This document shows positions 40,155 through 45,951 of a DNA stretch of 45,951 bases, one piece after another (within the stretch, counting starts at the first letter, position 1; each line of letters starts with the position of its first letter). The notes beneath the pieces are model-generated. The model ran no database searches. It had not been told where the DNA came from and saw nothing but the letters and a program-made list of their open reading frames with translations. The stretch covers positions 1 to 45,951 of the forward strand of contig NZ_BJVJ01000050.1 of assembly GCF_007989085.1 (NCBI RefSeq), written 5' to 3'. The DNA is from Pseudonocardia sulfidoxydans NBRC 16205 (GTDB lineage Bacteria; Actinomycetota; Actinomycetes; Mycobacteriales; Pseudonocardiaceae). The translations under genes and the position numbers were made by a program.

Positions 40155-41174
40155 TCAGTGCACCGGAACCGCGACCGGCGTGTCCGCGGTGTCCCACGCC
40201 GCCCGGCGCAGCGCCCGGTAGATCACGCCCGCGTCGCCCAGCCGCCTGCGCAGCAGCCGTTCCAGCCCGCCGATCGGATAGAGGTTCTGGGGGGCGCGGG
40301 AGTCCTTGTAGCCGTCGGAGGCGTAGCGCGGCAGCGTCACCTGGGACAGTGCCGCCATCGCGATCGCGTCGGCCGGCGGCTGGGCGGCGCTGCACTCCAG
40401 GCGGACCACGCCCGCCCACGGCGAGCCCGGCCCGGTGGGCAGCCGCATGTACCAGGTGTAGCGCTGCCACGACGTGCCCAGCAGGAACACCGGCGTCCGC
40501 TCCCCCGGCGCGAGCGTCGCGACCAGGGCGTCGAGCTCGGGCTGCAGCCGCTGCAGGTAGCGGGTCCGGTGCGTCTTGACGTAGCCGAGTGCCCGCGGCA
40601 GGTGCTGTCGCCCGCGCAACGGACCGTCGACCACCAGCAGGTCGTCGTCGCCGGTGCCGGCCTCGGTACGGGCGCGGCCGGCCGCGTCGACCTCGACCGC
40701 GGCGAGACGTCCCTGCAGGGCGAGGCTCAGGTTCTGGGCGGGTGCGAGCCCGCCACCGGCCGGGACCACCTCGGCCACGTACCGGCCCGCGGGGGTGACG
40801 ACGTCGGTCGCCCCCGCCGCCGACGTCAGCAGCGACCGCGCGACCGTCACCGCGACCGGCTCGGCCCGCTCGCCCGCGCAGCACACGACGCCCGCGGCGT
40901 AGGACGCGCACAGCGCCGCCGTGCTCGATCCGGGGCCGATGTCGGCCGACCCGTCGTCGACCCAGGCCTGCGCGTCCACCCGCCGCACCCCGTCGACGAA
41001 CAGCGTCGCCGCGGGCGGGCGCACCCGCGGGTCGGGCGCGACGGGCTCCCAGCGGTCGGCCGGCAGCTCCACGGCGACGTCGACGCTGGCGTCGGACGTG
41101 GCGGCCTCGTCGCCCGCGTCGGCGTCGAGGCCCGTGCCGTAGGACGGATCCCACGGGTCGACGGTGAACCGCAT
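40155..41174 (-). CDS. NurA-like nuclease-fold protein (tentative)
   Basis: A 339-aa protein without a confident name. Three motifs look like the NurA 5'-3' nuclease family: LFVDGVRRVDAQAWVDDG (58-75, with D61), LLVVDGPL (179-186, D183) and LGYVKTHRTRYL (197-208, K200). The C-terminal PRYASDGYKDSRAPQNLYPIGGLERLLRRRLGD would provide the last acid and the YP motif. The GYVK and Y-P-I/L-G pairing is what I rely on. NurA partners with the helicase HerA in end resection, but no HerA gene is in the window. ATG 41172-41174 follows GGGAGGACCC. It sits next to a translesion polymerase, which fits a DNA repair role. Confidence 0.6.
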   Translation of the reverse strand: MRFTVDPWDPSYGTGLDADAGDEAATSDASVDVAVELPADRWEPVAPDPRVRPPAATLFVDGVRRVDAQAWVDDGSADIGPGSSTAALCASYAAGVVCCAGERAEPVAVTVARSLLTSAAGATDVVTPAGRYVAEVVPAGGGLAPAQNLSLALQGRLAAVEVDAAGRARTEAGTGDDDLLVVDGPLRGRQHLPRALGYVKTHRTRYLQRLQPELDALVATLAPGERTPVFLLGTSWQRYTWYMRLPTGPGSPWAGVVRLECSAAQPPADAIAMAALSQVTLPRYASDGYKDSRAPQNLYPIGGLERLLRRRLGDAGVIYRALRRAAWDTADTPVAVPVH

Positions 41175-41397
41175 CCTCGGGTCCTCCCTGTCGTCGCGGC
41201 GGTGTCGGGTGCGCCTCCGATCGTCGCCGATGCCCGCCGCGCCGCGGCCCCCGACCCGCCGAGCGGCCCGCTCGGATGCGCCGAACCGCCCGAATGCGGC
41301 AGCCACCAACCGTTCACCGATCGACCCGCGCGAACTGTCGGTGGGTGGTGCCACGCTCGCGGTCCGAAGCAGTGCGACGCACTCACGGAGGTGTGCG

Positions 41398-42169
41398 ATG
41401 GCCACTCACGAGGGCCCGTGGCAGGCGGGGACGCCGTGCTGGGTCGACCTGACGGTTCCCGACGTCGCTGCGGCGACGCGGTTCTACGGGTCGGTGCTGG
41501 GCTGGACGTTCGTCGACACCGGACCCGACTTCGGCAACTACCGGATCGCCCAGTCCGGCGGCCGGGCCGCGGCGGGTATCGGCCCCGTCATGCAGGAGGG
41601 CCAGCCGTCGTTCTGGACCGTCTACGTCGCCTCGGACGACGCCGACGCCACCGCGAAGCTGGTGTCCGACAACGGCGGCACCATCATCGCCGGGCCGATG
41701 GACATCCCGGGCAGCGGGCGGATGCTCATCGCCGCCGACACCGTAGGCGCGGTGTTCGGGGTGTGGCAGACCCTGGGGATGGACGGCGCGCAGGTCGTCA
41801 ACGAGCCCGGGGGCCTGGTGTGGGAGGACGCGCGGCTGACCGACCCGGAGTCGGCGCGCGCCTTCTACGCGTCGGTGTTCGGCTACACCTACGACGCCGT
41901 CGAGGGCGCCCCGGGCGACTACACGACGTTCTCGCTCGCCGGGGAGGTCAAGGGCGGTATGGGCGGCCTGATGGGGGCGCCCGAGGGCACCCCGAGCCAC
42001 TGGATCGCCTACTTCGGGGTCGCCGACGTCGACGCGGCGGTCGCCGCGGTGCAGGCCGGCGGGGGCGCGGTGGTGATGGCGCCGGAGAGCACCCCGTTCG
42101 GGCGCATGGGCATCGTGGCCGACCCGTTAGGGCGCCCCGTTCTGCGTGCACGGACCGGTTCCGGACTGA
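41398..42169 (+). pseudogene. VOC-family (glyoxalase/bleomycin-resistance) protein with C-terminal frameshift
   Basis: Two VOC modules of about 125 aa: module 1 from PCWVDLTVPDVAAATRFYGSVLGW (residues 13-36) and module 2 from GGLVWEDARLTDPESARAFYASVFGY (about 138-163), as in actinobacterial 27-kDa-type glyoxalase-like antigens. After IVADPLG (about 240) the frame leaves the expected ending. In the +1 frame the sequence reads GAPFCVHGPVPD and then stops at 42167-42169, the normal family tail. The span is 3n+1, so one extra base at about 42128-42132 (TTAGGG in place of TTCGG) explains it. Unrepaired, the frame would run on to 42852 over the IclR gene. ATG 41398 follows CGGAGG. It is either a recent pseudogene or a sequence error. 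Confidence 0.8.
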
Positions 42170-42248
42170 CCGGCCGCCGCCCGACAGGCCCCGCATCTCG
42201 CCACCCGTCCATGGTGACGACGGCGGGGCCGCACGGGATGCCCGGCAC

Positions 42249-42254
42249 TAGACT
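42249..42254 (+). promoter_or_regulatory. candidate -10 box of a leaderless IclR transcript
   Basis: TAGACT ends 6 nt before the GTG start at 42261 and there is no Shine-Dalgarno sequence. The arrangement is the same as at 12880, 24836 and 34729. Confidence 0.4.
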
Positions 42255-42260
42255 CGGGTC

Positions 42261-42902
42261 GTGGATTACCTGGTCAGCGGCGTCGGGGTGCTCGACAAGA
42301 CCATGCATCTGCTCAACCAGATCGAACGCCGCCAGCCGCTCGGTTTCCAGGAGCTCGCCGAGTCCGTCGTGTTCCCGCGGACCACGACGCACCGCCTCGT
42401 CGCGGCGCTGGAGACCCACGGGTTCGTGCGCCGCGACGAGCGTGGACTGCTCGTCACCGGTAGCCGGTTCGCCACCGCGACCCTGTCCCAGATCGCGACG
42501 CCCGTCCTGGAGCGTCTCTCCGCCGACACCGGCGAGAGCACGCAGCTGTTCGTCCGCCGGGGCCCGCACCGGCTCGTGGTGGTCTCGATCGAGTCGTCGG
42601 AGGAGCTGCGCACGATGGTGCCCGTCGGGGCGCTGCTCACCGTCCACAAGGGGTCGGCGGGCCGGTTGCTGCTCGGTGACGAAACCGCCCTGCGGGCCGG
42701 GTGGGTGCAGAGCGTCGGGGAACGCGCGGCCGGGATCGCGTCGGTCAGCGCCCCCGTCCACGGAGGTCGTCAGGTCGTCGCGGCGGTGTGCCTGTCCGGC
42801 CCCGTCGAGCGGCTGGGCACCGACCCGGGCTCCCGCTACGCCGAGCAGGTGATGGCCGCCGCGAAGGAGATCGAGATCGCGGCGGCCACGTCGGCGGGCT
42901 GA
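42261..42902 (+). CDS. IclR-family transcriptional regulator
   Basis: A 213-aa IclR protein with an N-terminal winged HTH (about 5-65; VLDKTMHLLNQIERRQPLGFQELAESVVFPRTTTHRLVAALETHGFVRRDERG) and a C-terminal effector-binding domain (about 80-205; LSADTGESTQLFVRRG ... VHKGSAGRLLLG...). It is shorter than most IclR proteins (about 250 aa), the missing part being in the effector domain. It converges on the sugar-type binding protein gene, whose promoter bears a GTCCA/TGGAC palindrome, a possible target. Confidence 0.88.
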   Translation: MDYLVSGVGVLDKTMHLLNQIERRQPLGFQELAESVVFPRTTTHRLVAALETHGFVRRDERGLLVTGSRFATATLSQIATPVLERLSADTGESTQLFVRRGPHRLVVVSIESSEELRTMVPVGALLTVHKGSAGRLLLGDETALRAGWVQSVGERAAGIASVSAPVHGGRQVVAAVCLSGPVERLGTDPGSRYAEQVMAAAKEIEIAAATSAG

Positions 42903-42910
42903 TGCCGGCG

Positions 42911-42944
42911 CCGCGCGCCACGGGCAGGTGCCCGCGGCGCGCGG
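42911..42944. terminator. bidirectional hairpin terminator between iclR-type and binding-protein genes
   Basis: CCGCGCGCCACGGGC and GCCCGCGGCGCGCGG pair at 14 of 15 positions around an AGGT loop. It fills the 54-nt gap between the two convergent stop codons. No T-tract. Confidence 0.65.
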
Positions 42945-42956
42945 CCCGGCTCCTCG

Positions 42957-44144
42957 TCACGACGCGGGCAGGCCCCAGAGCTGCAGGAACCCGGCCGGCA
43001 ACGCGCCGCCGTAGCCCTTGCCGACCTCCGGCGGAACACCGGACTCGTTCACGTTCGTCTTGTCCCAGATGCGGATCGGGGTCCGCTCGTCGACCGTCGG
43101 CTGGCCGAGCAGGATCCGGAAGGCCTGGTCCATCGAGGCGTAGCCGATGCCGACGGTGTCCTCCCCGACGTTCATGGCCACGATGTCGCCGTCCTGGATG
43201 AGCTTGAGGGCGTACGGCGAGCCGTTGTAGCTGACGACCTTGACCTGGCCGACCCGGCCGAGGGTCTGGATCGCGGGCACCGCGCCGGCGACCATCGCGT
43301 CGTAGAGCGGGTAGACGTAGTCGATCGACGGGTCGGCGGTGAGCGCGGACTGGATCTCGCTCTGGGTCTTGGTGTTCCAGTCCGACACCGGGATGTTCTT
43401 GACCGTGACCTTGCAGGCCGGGCACTCCGCGGCGAACTCCTTGCTGATCGTGTCGAGTGTCGCCGGGCTCGGGAGCACGTCGGCGCCGCCGATGAGCAGG
43501 ACGTTGGCGTTGGCGCCGGAGTCGGCGATGATCCAGTCGGCGGCTGCCTTGCCCGCGACGTTGAACGGGGCCGTGACCAGCGCGGTCACCCCGGCAGCAC
43601 AGCCCTCGCAGGCCGGGGGTACGGGCGAGGAGTCGTCGTAGAAGTGGGTGACCAGCACCGGGATGCCGGCGGCCTTGGCCGCCTCGAGCTGGGGTTGGAG
43701 GGTGCGCGGGTCCGGGGCGGTGCTGAGCACGATGATGTCGGGTTTCGCGGTCAGGGCCGTGTTCATGCCCTGCACCCACTCCGACGGTTTGCCCTGGTTG
43801 GGATAGATGGTGAACTCCATCCCGACCTTCTGGGCGATCGCCTGCATCGTCTCCTGGATGCTCTGGTTGAACGGGTTGGGCACCAACGGGATGAGGAACA
43901 TCCGCTTGCCGCGCAACGTGGTCGGGTCGATCGGCGGCCCGGGCGGGGTGAAGGTCGGCAGCCCCTTGTACGTGGCGACGTTGTCGGTCACCGCGGACGA
44001 GACCGTGTTGGCGGCCCCGGAGGCCGGGGCGCCCGCGCTGCCCCCACCGCCGGTGCTGCACGCCGTCAGGGCGAGCGCGAGCGCCGCCACCGCGACGATT
44101 CCGCGGCGTACCAGCCGCGTGCTGACAGGACGAACGATCCCCAT
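42957..44144 (-). CDS. sugar-type ABC transporter substrate-binding lipoprotein (RbsB-like), orphan
   Basis: A 395-aa lipoprotein: basic N-terminus, TM-like stretch and lipobox LTAC with lipidated C29 (ALALALTACS), then a Gly/Ser-rich linker. The fold is periplasmic-binding-protein type 1: FLIPLVPNPFNQSIQETMQAIAQKVGMEF (about 82-110), PDIIVLSTAPDPRTLQPQLEAAKAAGIPVLV (about 134-164) and VKVVSYNGSPYALKLIQDGDIVAMNVGED near the end. ATG 44142-44144 follows GGAGGACTCCC. Neither permease nor ATPase genes are adjacent, so the transporter core must lie elsewhere, or the protein works as a sensor. CEGC and CPAC Cys pairs could form disulfides. Confidence 0.88.
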   Translation of the reverse strand: MGIVRPVSTRLVRRGIVAVAALALALTACSTGGGGSAGAPASGAANTVSSAVTDNVATYKGLPTFTPPGPPIDPTTLRGKRMFLIPLVPNPFNQSIQETMQAIAQKVGMEFTIYPNQGKPSEWVQGMNTALTAKPDIIVLSTAPDPRTLQPQLEAAKAAGIPVLVTHFYDDSSPVPPACEGCAAGVTALVTAPFNVAGKAAADWIIADSGANANVLLIGGADVLPSPATLDTISKEFAAECPACKVTVKNIPVSDWNTKTQSEIQSALTADPSIDYVYPLYDAMVAGAVPAIQTLGRVGQVKVVSYNGSPYALKLIQDGDIVAMNVGEDTVGIGYASMDQAFRILLGQPTVDERTPIRIWDKTNVNESGVPPEVGKGYGGALPAGFLQLWGLPAS

Positions 44145-44190
44145 GGGAGTCCTCCGGTGCGGCCGTCGAGGGCGGCGGGCAACGCTGCCC

Positions 44191-44205
44191 GTCCACTATT
44201 TGGAC
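44191..44205. promoter_or_regulatory. 15-bp palindrome upstream of the binding-protein gene
   Basis: GTCCA-CTATT-TGGAC has perfect 5-bp arms and overlaps AATAGT, a possible -10 on the minus strand. IclR-type regulators bind sites of about this length, and an IclR gene lies at the other end of the target gene. Confidence 0.4.
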
Positions 44206-44223
44206 ATCACATCACCGCATGCT

Positions 44224-44240
44224 GGAAGCTAGCGGCTTCC
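44224..44240. repeat. small hairpin upstream of the binding-protein gene
   Basis: GGAAGC (44224-44229) and GCTTCC (44235-44240) pair around a 5-nt loop. It lies just outside the 15-bp palindrome. It might be part of a regulatory site. Nothing else supports it. Confidence 0.3.
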
Positions 44241-44290
44241 GACGATCGAGGACAAGCGACCGGACATCGCAATTTCGGCGTTCGGCGTCG

Positions 44291-44307
44291 GGGCCCGGGG
44301 CGGGCCC
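44291..44307 (-). terminator. candidate hairpin after the SbcC-like gene
   Basis: GGGCCCG and CGGGCCC pair perfectly around GGG, 26 nt past the SbcC-like stop. It is GC-rich with no T-tract. It is a plausible terminator, but such sequence is common in this genome. Confidence 0.35.
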
Positions 44308-44332
44308 GCCGCTCGTCGTCCGGACATTTCGC

Positions 44333-45951
44333 TCAGGGGCCTTCCCGCACCACCGAGGCGGTTCGCTGGTCGCGGCTCACGGCGAAGCGCACCGGGACGC
44401 GCTCGGCCAGCGCCGCGACGTGGGTGATCACACCGACCATCCGGTCGCCGCGCGCGGCGAGGTTCTCCAGCGTGGTGGCGACGACCTCGAGGTTCGCCTC
44501 GTCGAGCGTGCCGAAGCCCTCGTCGAGGAAGATCGAGTCGAGCCGGGCGGCGCCGTCGGCGGCCAGCGACGACATCTGCGCCGACAACGCCAGCGCGAGC
44601 GCGAGACTCGCCTGGAACGTCTCCCCTCCCGACAGCGTCTTCACCGGCCGGTGGGCGTCGGCGTCGGCATGGTCGACCACGACGAACTCGCCGTTGTCGT
44701 GGGTCAGCTCGAACTGGCCGCCCGACAGCTCGGCCAGGCTCGCCGACGCGTCGGCGACCAGCACGTCGAGTGCCGACGCGACCAGCCACCGCGGGAACCG
44801 GTCGGACTTGAGCAGCTGGCCGAGCATCCGCGCGACCTGCTGGTTCTCCTCCGCCGCGGCGCGGTCGGCCCGCAGCTTCGCCGACTCTGCGACGCGCTCG
44901 GCCAGCCGGTCGCGGCGGGCCTGGGCCTTGGCGTGCTCGGTGGCGACGACCGACGCCGCCCGCTGCACGAGCCGGTCGGTCTCCTCGGCGGCCGACCCGG
45001 TGCCGCGGGGCGGGGCCAGGTCGTGGCGGCCGAGGTCGTCGAGCAGGTCGGCGGTGAGCGCGTCACGACGGGTCCGGGCCGCAGTCACGGCGTCGCGCTC
45101 GGCGGCGAGGCGGGTGCCGCGCTCGGCGGCGGCCGCCGCGGCCCAGCCGGCAAGCGTCTCCCAGGCGGCGACGAGGTCGTCGCCCGAGAGCGCCGGGGCG
45201 CCGAGCACGACGAGGGGGTCGCGCGCACTGCGCAGCACGTCCCACGCCGCGGCCGCCGCCCGTTCCGCCGCCGTCGACGCCGCGGCCGCCGCGGCCGCCT
45301 CGGAGTGGGCGGCGCGCAGGGCCTCGGCCGCGGACCGGGCGGTCGCGTCGAGGGCGTCGATCCGCTCGAGAGTGCCGAGGATCTCGTCGGGGGCCGCGGC
45401 GTCGGCGAGCGCGGCGACGAGCCCGTCGATGCGGGTGTCGAGCGCGGTGAGTGCCGAACGGGCGGCCTGTTCGGCGCGGGCGGCGGCGGTCTCGCGGGCG
45501 CGGGCGGCACCCAGAGCGGTGTCGGCGTCGGCGAACGCCGCAGCCGACGTCCTGGACGCCTCGGTCGCGGCGGTGCGTTCGGCGCGGGCGGGCCCGGCGG
45601 CGGCGTCGCGGTCGTCGACCGCGGCGGCGGCCCAGCCGGCGAGGGCCGCCCAGGCGCCGGGCAGGTCGTCGTCCGCGACGGCGGGCGCACCCAGCCCGAC
45701 GAGCGGGTCGCGGGCCGACCGCAACGCCCCGGCGGCACGGCCCAGCTCGGCACGCACGGTCTCGACGGCAGTGGCGGCGGAGTCGCGCTCGGCGCGGGCG
45801 CGGCGCAGCGCGGCGTCGGCGCGGACCACCTCGGCCTCGGCGTCGTCGAGCCGGCGCAGCTCGGCACGCAGGGCGGCCACGTTCCCGACGCCGTCGACCG
45901 CCGCGCGCAGAGCGTCGATCTCGGTGTCGAGCCGGGCCAGCTCGGTCGCGG
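44333..45951 (-). CDS. sbcC: SbcC/Rad50-like SMC-family nuclease ATPase, 3' part (5' end beyond window)
   Basis: Partial: the frame stays open to the right edge, so the N-terminal ATPase half is missing. The visible ~539 residues are a long Ala/Arg/Asp-rich coiled coil ending in the C-terminal ATPase lobe. The ABC signature KTLSGGETFQASLALALALS and Walker B/D-loop LDSIFLDEGFGTLDEANLEVV are intact, and the His switch is VGVITHVAAL. SbcC with SbcD nuclease processes DNA ends and hairpins. A motif SARDPLVxLGAPAxxxDDLxxAWxxLAGWAAAA occurs twice (45718-45620 and 45229-45134), 163 residues apart. No Cys is seen in this part, so any CxxC zinc hook would be further 5'. Stop at 44333. Confidence 0.88.
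   Translation of the reverse strand, partial: ATELARLDTEIDALRAAVDGVGNVAALRAELRRLDDAEAEVVRADAALRRARAERDSAATAVETVRAELGRAAGALRSARDPLVGLGAPAVADDDLPGAWAALAGWAAAAVDDRDAAAGPARAERTAATEASRTSAAAFADADTALGAARARETAAARAEQAARSALTALDTRIDGLVAALADAAAPDEILGTLERIDALDATARSAAEALRAAHSEAAAAAAASTAAERAAAAAWDVLRSARDPLVVLGAPALSGDDLVAAWETLAGWAAAAAAERGTRLAAERDAVTAARTRRDALTADLLDDLGRHDLAPPRGTGSAAEETDRLVQRAASVVATEHAKAQARRDRLAERVAESAKLRADRAAAEENQQVARMLGQLLKSDRFPRWLVASALDVLVADASASLAELSGGQFELTHDNGEFVVVDHADADAHRPVKTLSGGETFQASLALALALSAQMSSLAADGAARLDSIFLDEGFGTLDEANLEVVATTLENLAARGDRMVGVITHVAALAERVPVRFAVSRDQRTASVVREGP

Noticed and set aside
41401..41414. GCCACTCACGAGGG at the start of the VOC gene, matching the right end of P40 and its flank
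   Set aside because: There is no matching left arm; a 12-13-nt match in this GC-rich sequence can be chance, and the codons read MATHEG, a normal start.

Overview
The window is very GC-rich DNA from an actinomycete. A Pseudonocardia-like member of the Pseudonocardiales is my best guess from gene content alone. Support comes from the near-universal G/C third codon positions, the many GTG starts, a mycothiol-type DsbA-like reductase, a PAC2 protein, a DinB2-type polymerase, candidate leaderless promoters, and 4-nt ATGA/GTGA stop-start overlaps inside operons. I see no rRNA, tRNA, CRISPR array, transposase or prophage gene. The content is chromosomal: catabolism, transport, central carbon metabolism and DNA repair.

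Region by region. 1-5.4 kb: a CooC/MinD-like ATPase (-), then an operon (+) of fumarylacetoacetate-hydrolase-family protein, luciferase-like flavin monooxygenase and metallo-beta-lactamase-fold hydrolase, facing a LysR regulator. 5.6-8.0 kb: gnd-zwf (oxidative pentose phosphate pathway). 8.0-12.9 kb (-): GNAT acetyltransferase, SAM methyltransferase and a large AAA/TPR regulator carrying a frameshift. 12.9-22.1 kb (-): an eleven-gene catabolic operon. Transcribed from about 22.05 kb, it encodes two permeases, an ATPase, a LigB-type dioxygenase, a LigA-like subunit, an ACMSD-type amidohydrolase, a GntR regulator, an isochorismatase-fold amidase, a sarcosine-oxidase-like flavoprotein, an MBL hydrolase and an SsuA/NMT1-type binding lipoprotein. 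It looks like uptake and ring cleavage of an aromatic, probably nitrogen-containing, compound whose identity cannot be read from the DNA. 22.2-27.3 kb: a 56-aa membrane protein, a BBE-like flavoprotein, a mycothiol reductase-like protein, an MFS transporter and a PAC2 protein. 27.4-31.7 kb: a thiamine-diphosphate E1/transketolase-like enzyme divergent from an Lrp regulator, then a serine beta-lactamase-fold hydrolase. 31.9-35.7 kb: quinone oxidoreductase and a GntR-MFS pair facing an EamA exporter. 35.7-41.2 kb: hypothetical proteins, a DinB2-like polymerase and a NurA-like protein. 41.4-45.95 kb: a frameshifted VOC protein, an IclR regulator, an orphan sugar-type binding lipoprotein and the 3' part of an SbcC-like ATPase that runs off the right edge.

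The most unusual feature is non-coding. A 40-bp palindrome (called P40 here) occurs four times, three times between convergent genes and once in a divergent promoter region. A 62-bp tandem repeat with an internal dyad (called R62 here) occurs at two loci, both between convergent genes: two units near 31.8 kb and four units plus a fragment near 37.5 kb. P40 and R62 are adjacent at 31.7-31.9 kb. I cannot match either to a named family without a search.

Two genes (the AAA regulator and the VOC protein) each carry exactly one extra base in a G/C-rich run. These may be true inactivations or sequence errors.
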